Positions 45,091 to 55,345 of a stretch of DNA of 64,000 bases are shown here, piece by piece; the first letter of the stretch is position 1; each line of letters begins with the position of its first letter. Position numbers and translations under genes: made by a program. The DNA comes from an uncultured Sphingomonadaceae bacterium (GTDB taxonomy: Bacteria; Pseudomonadota; Alphaproteobacteria; Sphingomonadales; Sphingomonadaceae), in the NCBI GenBank assembly GCA_947504025.1, contig CANNFX010000001.1, positions 967,501-1,031,500 of the forward strand, written 5' to 3'. Under the pieces are notes generated by a model. The model saw nothing but the letters and a program-made list of their open reading frames with translations, did no database searches and was not told where the DNA came from.

Positions 45091-45750
45091 ATGAGCGCCC
45101 GGATAGAAACCAACGAAGCAAGACAACTGCGCTCGCAGCGTCAGGCTTTCGCTGCGCCCGGGGGCTTTCATGACAAGCTTGTAAAATTCCTCGGCGTGGT
45201 GTTGCCGATGGGAGTAGGCGTGCTCGCCGCACTGATGGTGATCACGCCGCTCAGCCCGCGCGGTGAAGTCAGCTTCCTGCTCGACCGGAACAAGGTCGCC
45301 GTGATCGAAAACCGCCTTCGCATCGACGATGCACTCTATCGCGGATCTGACAAACAGAACCGCCCGTTCTCGCTCACAGCAGGCGAGGCTGTGCAACGCA
45401 GCGCCGCAGAAGGCATCGTCCGGATGCAGGATTTGGTCGCCAGGATCATGCTGGATGATGGACCGGCAAGGCTGATCGCCAATGCCGGACGATATGACAT
45501 CGACCAAAGTCAGGTCGGCGTTATCGGCCCTGTGCGCTTCGCAGCATCGGATGGTTACCGAATGAGCGCAAGCAACGTGACCATCGACCTACCCAATAAA
45601 TCACTGATCGGCAGTGGTGGGATCGACGGTGCGATACCGGCCGGCACCTTTTCGGCCGACACTATTGAGGCCGATCTGGACGCCCGCGTAATTGCCTTGC
45701 AAGGCAATGCCCGGCTACGCATGGAACCCGGTAAATTGAGGATGCCCTGA
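45091..45750 (+). CDS. lptC: LPS export system protein LptC
   Basis: 219 residues: a cytoplasmic N-terminus, one membrane helix near 33-51, and a periplasmic beta-jellyroll. It hands LPS from the LptBFG complex to LptA. The pattern F-S-L-T-A-G-E-A-V and A-A-S-D-G-Y-R-M are typical. It begins 8 bp after rnd and overlaps lptA by one base. The missing partner, lptB, is encoded at 2729-3526. Confidence 0.85.
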   Translation: MSARIETNEARQLRSQRQAFAAPGGFHDKLVKFLGVVLPMGVGVLAALMVITPLSPRGEVSFLLDRNKVAVIENRLRIDDALYRGSDKQNRPFSLTAGEAVQRSAAEGIVRMQDLVARIMLDDGPARLIANAGRYDIDQSQVGVIGPVRFAASDGYRMSASNVTIDLPNKSLIGSGGIDGAIPAGTFSADTIEADLDARVIALQGNARLRMEPGKLRMP

Positions 45751-46310
45751 TGAAAACCACACTACGCAATTCTTGGCGCCCAGCGCTCATCGGGTTTGTC
45801 GCAACTGTGCTGGCATTGGGCGGTATGCAGCTGCGCGCGCAGGCAATAGCCGGTCACAATTCCAACGCGCCAGTTAGCTATGCAGCCGATCGTATTGAAC
45901 TGCAGGATCGTCAGAACCGCGTGGTTTTGTCGGGCGGCGTCGACATAACACAGGCAGGACTGCGTTTAACGGCGGCGCGCACCATCGTTAATTACAGCGA
46001 CGCAGGCTCTCTACAAATTCAACGGATTACGGCCACTGGCGGCGTCAGCGTTGCACGCGGCGGTGAAGCGGCGAGCGGCGATGTAGCGGTCTATGACTTC
46101 AATCGCCGGATCATCACACTGGCGGGCAATGTTCGCCTACGCAGAGGAAGCGACACATTGAACGGCGGCCGCCTCGTCATCGATCTTCGCAGCGGTATAT
46201 CGAGTGTGGACGGACGTGCATCCGGTTCTTCGTCCGTTTCCGGAGAGCCAGGGACCACAACTACAGGCAATGGCCGGGTCAGCGGTACGTTCGCCGTTCC
46301 GAAGAACTAG
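45750..46310 (+). CDS. lptA: LPS transport protein LptA (OstA-type)
   Basis: 186 residues. A signal segment near residues 13-32 ends Q-A-I-A, followed by the beta-jellyroll OstA domain (about 40-150) with A-D-R-I-E-L-Q-D-R-Q and G-G-V-D-I-T-Q-A-G-L-R-L. The protein bridges the periplasm, carrying LPS from LptC to LptD. The last 40 residues are Gly/Ser-rich and probably unordered. Where lptB-rpoN would follow in the classical order, an unrelated polysaccharide gene begins instead. Confidence 0.87.
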   Translation: MKTTLRNSWRPALIGFVATVLALGGMQLRAQAIAGHNSNAPVSYAADRIELQDRQNRVVLSGGVDITQAGLRLTAARTIVNYSDAGSLQIQRITATGGVSVARGGEAASGDVAVYDFNRRIITLAGNVRLRRGSDTLNGGRLVIDLRSGISSVDGRASGSSSVSGEPGTTTTGNGRVSGTFAVPKN

Positions 46311-46339
46311 GCCGACCGGCCAGGATGGGTGATGGCCAA

Positions 46340-47476
46340 ATGAGCGCACCTTCCGCTTCGGAACTCCGCCGCATTGCGCTGGGTATGCTCGGCCCGGCTG
46401 ACACTCGGCCACAACTTGATACCGAAGGTTGGAGCGAGCTCGATGCTCTGTTCCAAATCCACCGCTTGCAACCACATCTGCATGGATGCCTGAAACGCAG
46501 TGAGCTGGTTAGCGAACCGCCACAACGCATCGCTGCAAATTGGGCGCGGGCGCATAGGTCATCGGCGATATCAGCCTTGGCCCACCGTGCCGAGCTTTTC
46601 GCCTTGACCAAACTTCTATCCGAACATGGAATTGTCAGCATCGCTCTCAAAGGAGCTTTTCTCGCTTGGTATGCCTATCCGGCCGCTGCGGAGAGGCCCG
46701 TGCGTGATCTGGATATCCTCGTCCCGGCAGATCAAGCCAATACGGCATTCTCGATAATGCTGGCGAACCGGTATGAGTCTGAAGAAGACTCAGAAGCCTA
46801 TAGCGAACATCATCGCCACAAGCCGCCCTTGCTCTCGAAGTCGGGTGTCAGGATCGAACTGCATTCGGCGCTACAGGATAACAGCACACTGGAATTCGAA
46901 CGCGAAGTCATTGCAGGCAGAATTCGCAGCACAGCCGTAGATGATCCGGCAAGTTATCCCGCAGCAAGCGACATGCTGATCCACTTGATTCTGCACGCCG
47001 CCTATGGCGAGATCAGGCTGGATGTCGGACCGCTTCTACTTAGCGACGTGGATTATATGATCGGCACCGTCGCCATTGATTGGCCGAATTTCTGGCAGCG
47101 CTGCGCGGGCTTGAACATCACACGCGGCGCAGCGCTGGTGCTGGCGATCACGGACCGGTGGCGCAACGCGGGGCTGGCAGAGAGATGCGCAATACCCATG
47201 CAGATCCCAGACGCTATTCTGGAAGCCGCACCCGACCTCCTCCTGCAAGACCCCGCAACACGAAAATCGGCAAGATTGCTCGCTTCGCTTGGCGATGGCC
47301 CTATTCCGCCAGCGAAGCGAATTTTAGCACAGCTAACGAGCGGGAAAAGCGGTGGTTATGCCAAATGGTTGCGCGAGCGTCTCGGCCAGAGCATCAGTCA
47401 CTTGGCAAACGAAGACGTGCGGCGAACCGGCACGGCGCTTAGCGAAGTTGGCGGATGGCTTGAATCAGCTGAGTAG
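46340..47476 (+). CDS. Nucleotidyltransferase family protein (PF14907-like)
   Basis: 378 residues from ATG 46340 (an in-frame ATG at 46325 is an alternative). The motif L-K-G-A-F-L-A-W-Y near residues 98-106 and R-P-V-R-D-L-D-I-L-V near 115-124, with two acidic residues for metal, mark the uncharacterised nucleotidyltransferase group often seen in exosortase-A polysaccharide loci. The fold is NTase-like; no substrate is known. It starts 29 bp after lptA and opens the polysaccharide cluster. Confidence 0.72.
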   Translation: MSAPSASELRRIALGMLGPADTRPQLDTEGWSELDALFQIHRLQPHLHGCLKRSELVSEPPQRIAANWARAHRSSAISALAHRAELFALTKLLSEHGIVSIALKGAFLAWYAYPAAAERPVRDLDILVPADQANTAFSIMLANRYESEEDSEAYSEHHRHKPPLLSKSGVRIELHSALQDNSTLEFEREVIAGRIRSTAVDDPASYPAASDMLIHLILHAAYGEIRLDVGPLLLSDVDYMIGTVAIDWPNFWQRCAGLNITRGAALVLAITDRWRNAGLAERCAIPMQIPDAILEAAPDLLLQDPATRKSARLLASLGDGPIPPAKRILAQLTSGKSGGYAKWLRERLGQSISHLANEDVRRTGTALSEVGGWLESAE

Positions 47477-47557
47477 ACAATCGGGCGTGGCGCTTGCTCG
47501 CAAGTGCAATATAGCTACACAGTGGGAAGCAGCAGACTTTGGGGACACGATCAAGCC

Positions 47558-48631
47558 ATGGCCAATGACACGCGCAAGCGCGCATTAATAACCGGCGTTA
47601 CGGGGCAAGATGGCGCTTATCTGGCCCAGTTGCTGCTGGACAAAGGCTATGAAGTCCACGGCATCAAACGCCGGTCTTCATCTTTCAACACAGGCCGGAT
47701 CGAGGATATCTATCAGGATCCGCATGAAGAAGATCAACGCTTCGAATTGCACTATGGCGACCTGACAGATTCAACCAACCTGATCCGCATCATGCAGGAA
47801 GTCAGGCCGCACGAGATATACAACCTCGCAGCGCAAAGCCACGTGGCGGTTTCCTTTGAGACGCCCGAATATACCGCGAACTCGGATGCGACAGGCGTTC
47901 TGCGACTACTCGAAGCCATTCGCATTCTTGGCCTTGAGAAGCACAGCCGGTTCTACCAGGCTTCCACCTCAGAACTATACGGATTGGTGCAGGAATCGCC
48001 GCAAAGCGAGACCACACCGTTCTATCCGCGCAGTCCCTATGCTGTGGCCAAACTCTATGGCTATTGGATCACGGTGAATTACCGCGAAGCGTACGGAATT
48101 CATGCCTCAAATGGCATATTGTTCAATCACGAAAGTCCCCTACGAGGCGAGACCTTCGTCACACGGAAAATCACTCGAGCGGCAGCCGCGATTGCGCTCG
48201 GCCGCCAGGACAAGCTCTATCTCGGCAACATGGATGCGCAGCGCGACTGGGGCCATGCACGCGAATATGTTCACGGCATGTGGTTGATGATGCAACAAGA
48301 CCAGCCGGACGATTATGTGCTCGCAACAGGGATCACGACCGAAGTACGCGACTTCGTACGCTGGGTATTTGAAGATGCCGGCATCCCGGTGGAATTCCGC
48401 GGCGAAGGATTGGACGAGAAGGGCTATGCTCAAAGCGATGGCCGCGTTCTGATCGAAGTCGATCCCCGTTATTTCCGTCCTACCGAAGTTGAAGTACTAC
48501 TCGGCGATCCAACAAAGGCTCGCGAGAAATTGGGCTGGGCGCATGAGATCAGCGCGCGTGAACTTGCCCGCGAAATGACCCTCGCGGATATGGAATTGAT
48601 GCGCGAAGCCCCGATCTCGAAGGGCAGTTAA
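47558..48631 (+). CDS. gmd: GDP-mannose 4,6-dehydratase
   Basis: 357 residues, extended short-chain dehydrogenase fold. The NADP site is [14 protein letters not shown] near 9-22 of the protein, and the catalytic Y-x-x-x-K is R-S-P-Y-A-V-A-K near 152-159. [14 protein letters not shown] and R-S-S-S-F-N-T-G-R segments are Gmd-specific. It converts GDP-D-mannose to the 4-keto-6-deoxy form, the first step to GDP-L-fucose. The start at ATG 47558 follows relatives (M-A-N-D-T-R-K). It begins a block of seven overlapping genes. Confidence 0.94.
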   Translation: MANDTRKRALITGVTGQDGAYLAQLLLDKGYEVHGIKRRSSSFNTGRIEDIYQDPHEEDQRFELHYGDLTDSTNLIRIMQEVRPHEIYNLAAQSHVAVSFETPEYTANSDATGVLRLLEAIRILGLEKHSRFYQASTSELYGLVQESPQSETTPFYPRSPYAVAKLYGYWITVNYREAYGIHASNGILFNHESPLRGETFVTRKITRAAAAIALGRQDKLYLGNMDAQRDWGHAREYVHGMWLMMQQDQPDDYVLATGITTEVRDFVRWVFEDAGIPVEFRGEGLDEKGYAQSDGRVLIEVDPRYFRPTEVEVLLGDPTKAREKLGWAHEISARELAREMTLADMELMREAPISKGS

Positions 48632-49587
48632 TGTACGAGCTGGGTGGAAAGCGCGTCTATGTCGCGGGCCACAAGGGGATGGTCGGTTCGGCCATTGTCC
48701 GCCGGCTGGAGCGTGAGAACTGTGAAGTTCTAACATCAGATCGCAGCATTGATCTTCGCGAACAGGCCGCCGTACGCGAGTGGTTTGAGGCTAATCGGCC
48801 GGAGGCCGTGATTCTCGCTGCGGCAAAGGTTGGCGGTATACTGGCGAATGACAGTTTCCCAGCGCAATTCCTCTACGATAATCTGATGATAGAGGCGAAT
48901 GTGATCGAGGCCGCCCGGCAAGCCGCCGCAGAAAAACTGCTGTTCCTTGGTTCATCCTGTATTTACCCCAAGCTTGCCGAACAACCGATCCGCGAAGACG
49001 CTCTGCTCAAGGGTCCGCTAGAGCCCACAAATGAATGGTATGCTGTTGCTAAGATCGCCGGGATCAAACTGTGTCAGGCATATCGCCGCGAATATGGCAG
49101 CGACTTTATCAGCGCTATGCCAACGAACCTATATGGCCCAAATGATAACTTCGATTTAACCTCAAGCCATGTCTTGCCCGCTTTGATACGCAAGGCACAT
49201 GAGGCAAAGCTGGCCCGGGCGCAAAGCATCGAAATCTGGGGGAGTGGAGCACCTCGCCGCGAATTCCTACACGTCGACGATCTCGCTGATGGCTGCATTT
49301 TCCTTCTGAAGGAATATTCCGGAGAGGAGCATGTTAATCTCGGCTCAGGCACTGATGTAACCATCGCCGAGCTGGCGGAACTGGTCTGCAACGTTGTCGG
49401 ATTCGAAGGTACGATCACCAAAGATCTAAGCAAGCCTGACGGCACACCGCGAAAGTTGATGAGCAGCGATAAGATTGTATCGATGGGATGGAATCCGAAG
49501 ATCACCCTGCTCGACGGAATCACCATGACATATGAATATTTTCGTTCCCATGAAGCTGCCGAGGCAGGCGAAACCGGCACTGTATGA
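48631..49587 (+). CDS. fcl: GDP-L-fucose synthase
   Basis: 318 residues. The dinucleotide site is [12 protein letters not shown] near 9-20, and the catalytic pattern S-S-C-I-Y-P-K plus [10 protein letters not shown] contains the Ser/Tyr/Lys set. It epimerises and reduces the Gmd product to GDP-L-fucose. Its ATG shares one base with the gmd stop (TAATG). Together they indicate that fucose or a related 6-deoxyhexose is part of the surface polymer. Confidence 0.94.
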   Translation: MYELGGKRVYVAGHKGMVGSAIVRRLERENCEVLTSDRSIDLREQAAVREWFEANRPEAVILAAAKVGGILANDSFPAQFLYDNLMIEANVIEAARQAAAEKLLFLGSSCIYPKLAEQPIREDALLKGPLEPTNEWYAVAKIAGIKLCQAYRREYGSDFISAMPTNLYGPNDNFDLTSSHVLPALIRKAHEAKLARAQSIEIWGSGAPRREFLHVDDLADGCIFLLKEYSGEEHVNLGSGTDVTIAELAELVCNVVGFEGTITKDLSKPDGTPRKLMSSDKIVSMGWNPKITLLDGITMTYEYFRSHEAAEAGETGTV

Positions 49588-50834
49588 GCGACACCGCGCC
49601 GCTCCGACTGCTGATCGTCGGCCTCAATTACGCGCCTGAGCAAGTCGGGATCGGGCCCTACTCATCAGGCCTCGCGGAAACGCTGGCGGAGCGCGGTCAC
49701 ACAGTCGAGGTCGTGGCAGGCGAAGCCTATTATCCCGAATGGCACCGCCACCCTAACCAGCCGCCGAGCGGAACGCACCATCTGGAAAATGGTGTAGGTA
49801 TTAGACGCGTGAAGCATTATATACCTGCCCGCCCCGGCGGCCTGAAACGCATCTTGCATCTGGCAAGCTTTGCCCTATCGGCATTAGTCCCTGCAATCCG
49901 CACTGCCCGTAAGCTGAGGCCAAATGTGATTTTCACAGTTGCCCCCTCAGCTCTGTCTGTTCCAAGCGCTTGGCTGGCTGCTCGCCTATCTGGTGCGAAG
50001 CTATGGCTGCATATACAGGATTTTGAAGTCGAAGCGGCTTTCGCAACTGGCCTCCTTAAGCAGCGAGGCATCGGCGCCGGTCTCGCTAGAGCACTCGAGA
50101 ACGGCCTCCTAAAAATAGCCGACCGCGTATCAACCATCAGCCCACAAATGATCACCAAATTGCACGAGAAAGGAGTGGCGCCGGAGCGGACCTTTGAGCT
50201 TAGAAACTGGGCTAATGCCAGATTCCTACCCGACGCATCGCAAGCAGCCAGGTACCGGACGGAGTGGAAGCTCGAAGGGAAGAAGATCGCACTATATTCC
50301 GGGAACATTGCCAATAAGCAAGGCATCGAAATCATTATCGATGCGGCACAGAATCTCTCAGAACGAAACGATCTGGTTTTCGTAATCTGCGGCCAAGGGC
50401 CCAACAAGGCGCGCCTCGAACAGCTCGCATCAGGGTTGGATAATGTGCAACTGCATGACCTCCAGCCTGCAGAACAGGTCGGCGGACTGTTAGCGTTGGC
50501 AGACGTTCACCTGTTACCGCAGATCCCCCAAACAGCCGATTTGGTGCTACCTTCCAAGCTAACAAACATGCTGCTTTCCGGCCGGCCTACCGTGGCCACC
50601 GCAGCTAAGGGAACAGGGCTCGCTGACGAGGTCGAAGGCTGCGGTATCACTACCGATCCAGGCGACACTGACGCCTTCGCAAAAGCCATCGCCGACTTGC
50701 TGGACGATCCGGTGCAAGCCGCGGAGATGGGCGCGCGCGCCTCTGTCAGAGCTGCGGAACGCTGGGAACGCGATACCATCATTCACCTGTTCGAGGCCGA
50801 GCTGATACGCGAAGCGCGAGGCGAGCTGGCGTGA
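49584..50834 (+). CDS. WcaI family glycosyltransferase (GT4)
   Basis: 416 residues, GT-B fold. The opening [17 protein letters not shown] matches colanic acid WcaI-type fucosyltransferases, and Y-Y-P-E-W follows. The donor half contains [10 protein letters not shown] and [13 protein letters not shown]. It overlaps fcl (ATGA) and the next gene (GTGA). Adding fucose to the lipid-linked repeat unit is a reasonable but unproven assignment. Confidence 0.87.
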   Translation: MSDTAPLRLLIVGLNYAPEQVGIGPYSSGLAETLAERGHTVEVVAGEAYYPEWHRHPNQPPSGTHHLENGVGIRRVKHYIPARPGGLKRILHLASFALSALVPAIRTARKLRPNVIFTVAPSALSVPSAWLAARLSGAKLWLHIQDFEVEAAFATGLLKQRGIGAGLARALENGLLKIADRVSTISPQMITKLHEKGVAPERTFELRNWANARFLPDASQAARYRTEWKLEGKKIALYSGNIANKQGIEIIIDAAQNLSERNDLVFVICGQGPNKARLEQLASGLDNVQLHDLQPAEQVGGLLALADVHLLPQIPQTADLVLPSKLTNMLLSGRPTVATAAKGTGLADEVEGCGITTDPGDTDAFAKAIADLLDDPVQAAEMGARASVRAAERWERDTIIHLFEAELIREARGELA

Positions 50835-52393
50835 TACTTCGCACTATTCCACCAACGGACACGCTTTATGATGTCATCGTCGTGGGGGCAGGTGCGATCG
50901 GACTGACTCTTGCAATCCGGCTGGCGCAAGGCGGGCAAAGCGTTTGCGTGATCGAAACAGGTACAGATACGCTTGCAGCGGACTACCAAACGCTCAATTC
51001 AGGAAAGCAATCAGGGCCGCGCAAACACCTCGGGTTGGAACGAGGCAGGTACAAGGGCTTGGGCGGCACGACCCGCCTCTGGGGCGGTCAGTTAATGCCT
51101 TTCTCCCCTGCGGATTTTTCACCCAATCCGGCACACAACAAACCAGGGTGGCAATTCACCTACGACGATATATCGCCTTGGATTGATGATGCGCTGGATA
51201 TGCTTGGTATCAAACAAAGCACGGAGTCGCTGGAAGCAAAATGGTGCAGGAAGACCGGCCAACCCTTGGAGTTTGGCACCGACCTAAAGATCACCCCCAG
51301 CGTATGGATGAAAAAGCCTGACTTCAACCAGCACTTTAGCGATGTAATCGCAGCAAGTGGCGGTCCACAAATCATCTTGGGTCATGAGGCTATCGGGACG
51401 TTGGCGGATGATGCGGATGGCCGAATAACTGGTGTATGGCTGCGCGACGAAGCTGGCGAGGAGCATCAACTGCGCGCGAGATCGACGGTGCTTGCGTGTG
51501 GGACATTGGAAATATCGCGCATGCTCTTGCGCGCCAAAGGGCAATTGCCGCAAACTCCGCTCGGCAAGAATCGCCACGTCGGCAAGTGGTTCATCGACCA
51601 CCTCCACGGCGTTGCCGGCACAATTCACCCGCAAAACCGCAAAGCATTCGGCGCAATATTCGACACCTTCTATGCCCGTGAACATAAAATTACGCCGAAG
51701 ATCAGCCTGTCCGAGACCGCGATGGAAGCTAACGCACTCTCCAACTGCGCCATGACAATCAATGCGTATCTCGGCCCAGGCGAGGCCATTGCCGAATTGA
51801 GGGGACTAGCTAGGCGAATAGGTGGCGGCACGTCCGATGCAGGGCGAAGTCTCGGTGAGACCGCGCGTTCGGCACAAATATTGGCGCCATTGGCATGGCG
51901 TTATCTCACCAGCCGCCGTTCGGGAAAGTTTCTAAGTGGCAATACGTCGCTCGGCGTTGAAGTAGAGCAACTACCATCCTCAGAAAGCTATATCGCTTTA
52001 GAGGAGGGGATCGATCCTGTGCAGGCTGAGATTGTTGTCCATTGGTCAGTTGCCGGATCCGAAATGGAGGCGGTGGCTCACTGCGCAAAGGCGACCAAAG
52101 CAACCTGTGAAGCGCGTGGACTAGGTGAGGTTGAACTCGATCCGCTGGTCGAAAAGGCCGACCCGGCCTTCTTTGATAAATGCACCGATTCCAGCCATCA
52201 GGCGGGCGGTGCAAGAATGGCCAAATCTGCTGAAGACGGGGTGGTGGACGGCAATTGCCAAGTTTTTGGAATGCCCGGATTGTATGTGGCCGGCGCTGCC
52301 ACCTTCCCATCAGGCAGTTTTGCCAACCCGACCCTGACCGCGATTGCGACCGGTCTAAGGCTGGCAAAACACCTGTCCGGGAGCCCGCAGTGA
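50831..52393 (+). CDS. GMC family FAD-dependent oxidoreductase
   Basis: 520 residues from a GTG that overlaps the previous stop. The FAD motif V-I-V-V-G-A-G-A-I-G-L-T-L is near 15-27, R-L-W-G-G-Q-L-M-P-F near 81-90, and the C-terminal block A-G-A-A-T-F-P-S-G-S-F-A-N-P-T-L-T-A marks the GMC fold. Such enzymes oxidise alcohols or sugars. Its place amid nucleotide-sugar and transfer genes suggests it modifies a sugar or the lipid-linked glycan. It is paired with the aldo/keto reductase that follows; the substrate is unknown. Confidence 0.82.
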   Translation: MILRTIPPTDTLYDVIVVGAGAIGLTLAIRLAQGGQSVCVIETGTDTLAADYQTLNSGKQSGPRKHLGLERGRYKGLGGTTRLWGGQLMPFSPADFSPNPAHNKPGWQFTYDDISPWIDDALDMLGIKQSTESLEAKWCRKTGQPLEFGTDLKITPSVWMKKPDFNQHFSDVIAASGGPQIILGHEAIGTLADDADGRITGVWLRDEAGEEHQLRARSTVLACGTLEISRMLLRAKGQLPQTPLGKNRHVGKWFIDHLHGVAGTIHPQNRKAFGAIFDTFYAREHKITPKISLSETAMEANALSNCAMTINAYLGPGEAIAELRGLARRIGGGTSDAGRSLGETARSAQILAPLAWRYLTSRRSGKFLSGNTSLGVEVEQLPSSESYIALEEGIDPVQAEIVVHWSVAGSEMEAVAHCAKATKATCEARGLGEVELDPLVEKADPAFFDKCTDSSHQAGGARMAKSAEDGVVDGNCQVFGMPGLYVAGAATFPSGSFANPTLTAIATGLRLAKHLSGSPQ

Positions 52394-53250
52394 AGCTGAT
52401 CAACCGGATGATTTTTGGGACGGCACGCCTGGCCGGTGGCGGTTGCGCGCGGACATCGCGGCAACTTATCGAAGATTGCTGCGCCGCTGGACTGACACGT
52501 TTCGATACAGCACCATCCTACGGAATGGGAGCAGCAGAGAGACTGCTGGGCGAAGTTCTGGACGGTGATACGGGCGCTAAAATTCACACCAAGGCCGGGA
52601 TGCCTGCCCCAGCAGGAGCAGCGCTGCGCGGCTGGGCAAAGCGCCTTCAGGCCAGCCTAGGAGCAAACCGGGTAACGCCTTGGAAACCTGAGCTCTTAGA
52701 CTACCGCAAACCAGCGTCTACCGGCCGGTATAGCAAGTCAGAATTGCTGAGGTCTATAGAATGCAGCCACGAGTTTCTGCGCCGTGAAACGCTGGATATG
52801 TTGCTTCTTCATGCCGCCGAACCAGACGACATTCCCGCCGATAGCTGGGAGGTATTCATCAACGAGCAAAGCAATGGCCGAGCAGACAATATTGGCTATG
52901 CGCACACAGGCCCCGTAAAAGCTGGGCGCGATGATTGCATCGTCCAGATCGCGCCACGAACAGCCGAATTCTGCACCCCGTCGGTAGAGCGCAGAATATT
53001 TCATTCTATCAGAACAAGCGCTGCAATAGCGAAATCTCAAGGAGATGAAGCGAGCAGCGCACTACTGCGAACACGCGATAAATTGTCTTGCAGGACCGAC
53101 GATGCAACCGCCGATATACTCGCAGCCATGGTGCTGCTCGCAGACCGCCATCCGAACAGCACGATGATATTCGCCACTACATCACGCGCACGTTTGTCAT
53201 CCATATTGGCGGAGGCAGCCGCTATCGATCTGCCGGATCTGACTGCATGA
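52390..53250 (+). CDS. Aldo/keto reductase family protein
   Basis: 286 residues from GTG 52390, shorter than the usual 300-330. The catalytic set is visible: Asp in R-F-D-T-A-P-S-Y-G, Tyr in the same segment, Lys in K-I-H-T-K-A-G-M and His in L-L-L-H-A-A-E-P. The middle region around residues 130-200 is poorly conserved, so the substrate pocket may be unusual. Overlaps of four bases with the genes before and after tie it into the operon. It may work in series with the GMC oxidoreductase. Confidence 0.8.
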   Translation: MKLINRMIFGTARLAGGGCARTSRQLIEDCCAAGLTRFDTAPSYGMGAAERLLGEVLDGDTGAKIHTKAGMPAPAGAALRGWAKRLQASLGANRVTPWKPELLDYRKPASTGRYSKSELLRSIECSHEFLRRETLDMLLLHAAEPDDIPADSWEVFINEQSNGRADNIGYAHTGPVKAGRDDCIVQIAPRTAEFCTPSVERRIFHSIRTSAAIAKSQGDEASSALLRTRDKLSCRTDDATADILAAMVLLADRHPNSTMIFATTSRARLSSILAEAAAIDLPDLTA

Positions 53251-54599
53251 GGCGCCGTATCTTCATGAGCGTTGCAGCCATGGGTTACGGCAAGCTTGTC
53301 GGGGCAATCATTCAGTTGGCGCTCGTCCCTGTCCTCGCATTGCAATGGGGTTTGCCGCTCTATGGCCAATGGCTGATGCTCTCGGCAATTCCCATTTTTC
53401 TGGCCGCCAGCGACTTCGGTTTCAGCACAGCAGCAGGTAACCGTATCATTGCCGAAGTGGCCAAGGCCGACCGGGATGAAGCGTTGATTACATTCCAAAG
53501 CGCCTGGTCAATGATCCTCGGCATTTCTGCAATCACACTTGTGATTTCGGCAGCGGTCGTCGCTTATCTTTCAGACTCGACGCTGGCAGTGACCGGCGGC
53601 ATGAACGGCGGTGACGCGCGGATCGTCCTCGCCGTGTTATGCCTTTATGGCATCATTTCACTCCAGATATTCCTGTTTGCAGCAGTCGCGCGGTCCGAGG
53701 GCAAGCAAGCCCAATCGATTGCGCTGATTGCAACAACCCAATTAATGGAAGGTTTGGCCGTTCTGGCTATTGTCTGGTTCGGCGGTTCTCCGTTTGACGC
53801 TGCAATTGCTTATGTCGCGGTGCGCGGCACAGGGCTATTTGCACATGTCCTCCTGTCCAGGCATTTTGCCCCATGGATGAAGTTGGGCCGAGCTCAGGCA
53901 CGGAGCGCGCGAATTCGCGTGCTCGCCCGTCCGGCATTTGCGGCAATGCTTCTACCGCTTGGACAGGCTGGGTTCCTGCAAGGCACAGCAATCGCAATCG
54001 GCGCTGCGGGAGGAGCCGCTATGGTACCGCTATATACCTCGTTGCGCACTGTCTCACGGGTCGGTTTACAATTGATGTCAACATTCGTGATCCCGCTAAT
54101 GCCTGACTTTACTGCCGCCTTTGCGCAGGGGAACCATCAGCGCGTTGCGCGGATCGGCGGCCTTGTGACGTCGCTCAACCTCGCATTTGGAGTGATATTC
54201 GGACTGACCATTGCGCTATTTGGATCGGACATTCTACAGCTCTGGACCAATGGTGCTATCCAGCCCCCTCAGCTGATGATCACGCTCACCGGTATCGCGG
54301 GTGCCTTGGCAGTCGCATGGAATCCGCTCGGAAATTTGCTGCTCGCGATCAACCGGCACGAGGCATTTAGCTATGTCTTTGTGATAGGCGCGGCGCTTAG
54401 TATTGTGCTCACCTACCTACTTGTCGGCAACATGGGCGTAAGCGGCGCCGCGGCTGCCGGTCTTGCTCTTGAGGCGCTAATGCTGGTCACGATCACAATT
54501 TCAACGCGCAATAATATCGGCAAGCTGGCATTCGGGCGCGAAACATTCTTGGCCGTTTTTCCAAGATGCCTACTGTCCTCCAAAGGACCTAATCGATGA
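53247..54599 (+). CDS. Wzx-like polysaccharide flippase
   Basis: 450 residues and about twelve to fourteen hydrophobic segments with the M-x-x-A-A-M-G-Y-G-K start, typical of the MATE/Wzx-like oligosaccharide-lipid flippases. It would move undecaprenyl-linked repeat units across the inner membrane. Charged loops (R-V-L-A-R-P-A-F) between helices fit the fold. The start at 53247 is fixed by the ATGA overlap with the reductase stop. No single residue decides function, so the class call is firm and the substrate open. Confidence 0.83.
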   Translation: MRRRIFMSVAAMGYGKLVGAIIQLALVPVLALQWGLPLYGQWLMLSAIPIFLAASDFGFSTAAGNRIIAEVAKADRDEALITFQSAWSMILGISAITLVISAAVVAYLSDSTLAVTGGMNGGDARIVLAVLCLYGIISLQIFLFAAVARSEGKQAQSIALIATTQLMEGLAVLAIVWFGGSPFDAAIAYVAVRGTGLFAHVLLSRHFAPWMKLGRAQARSARIRVLARPAFAAMLLPLGQAGFLQGTAIAIGAAGGAAMVPLYTSLRTVSRVGLQLMSTFVIPLMPDFTAAFAQGNHQRVARIGGLVTSLNLAFGVIFGLTIALFGSDILQLWTNGAIQPPQLMITLTGIAGALAVAWNPLGNLLLAINRHEAFSYVFVIGAALSIVLTYLLVGNMGVSGAAAAGLALEALMLVTITISTRNNIGKLAFGRETFLAVFPRCLLSSKGPNR

Positions 54600-55342
54600 T
54601 CAAGAAACTCCGCCGGATTGCGCAGAGCCGTCTAATAAAACACGGGGTCGAGATTCGCAAAGCTCCGGCAGGTTATCGCCCGCTTCCGGTATTTGAATTG
54701 GCCGTCGAGGCCTTGATGGCAAAGCGCAGTGAAGCGCTCAACTTCGTTCAAATCGGCGCGAATGACGGGAAGTACTTTGACCCTCTAAGAGCCTATGTCA
54801 CGGAGCATGGCTGGACTGGAGTGTTGGTTGAACCGCAGCCAATGTTGTTCGAGCAGCTGAAGAAAAATTACGCAGAATGTGCCAGCCGATTGGCGTTCGA
54901 GAATGTGGCAATTTCGAATGGTGCAAGCTTGCGCCTTTACCTTCCGCCCAAAGGTTACAAGCCCGCGCGAACAGAAATGCAGCCCGAATCCATGGTGTCG
55001 AACGATCCAGCTATTTTGGCAGAGCAGCTCGGCGTCAGCACTGCTGGCCTTCAGTCAATCGACGTTCCCGCCATAACCCTTGATGCGTTGCTCGCCAAAC
55101 ATTCGATTACCGCGCTTGATATCCTGCAGATCGATGCTGAAGGATATGACTGGCAAATCCTTCAGACACTGGACCTGTCATCGCTGGCCCCCACACTGAT
55201 CCAGCTGGAAACCGGGCATCTGGGACGCCGTGATCTGACCGCAGTCGCTCAACATCTGTGCGACGCGGGTTATGACTTTCACTACGGCGGCTGGACGAGC
55301 GATGGGATCGCACTCAAATCGGATTTTCTCGGTCGTAATTAG
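54596..55342 (+). CDS. FkbM family methyltransferase
   Basis: 248 residues. The SAM-binding motif F-V-Q-I-G-A-N-D-G-K-Y near 50-60 and the I-D-A-E-G-Y-D loop near 181-187 define the FkbM fold. Such enzymes O-methylate sugars of surface glycans. The ATG overlaps the flippase stop (ATGA). It ends the block of seven overlapping genes; the gene to the right is on the other strand, 4 bp away. Confidence 0.88.
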   Translation: MIKKLRRIAQSRLIKHGVEIRKAPAGYRPLPVFELAVEALMAKRSEALNFVQIGANDGKYFDPLRAYVTEHGWTGVLVEPQPMLFEQLKKNYAECASRLAFENVAISNGASLRLYLPPKGYKPARTEMQPESMVSNDPAILAEQLGVSTAGLQSIDVPAITLDALLAKHSITALDILQIDAEGYDWQILQTLDLSSLAPTLIQLETGHLGRRDLTAVAQHLCDAGYDFHYGGWTSDGIALKSDFLGRN

Positions 55343-55345
55343 CGG

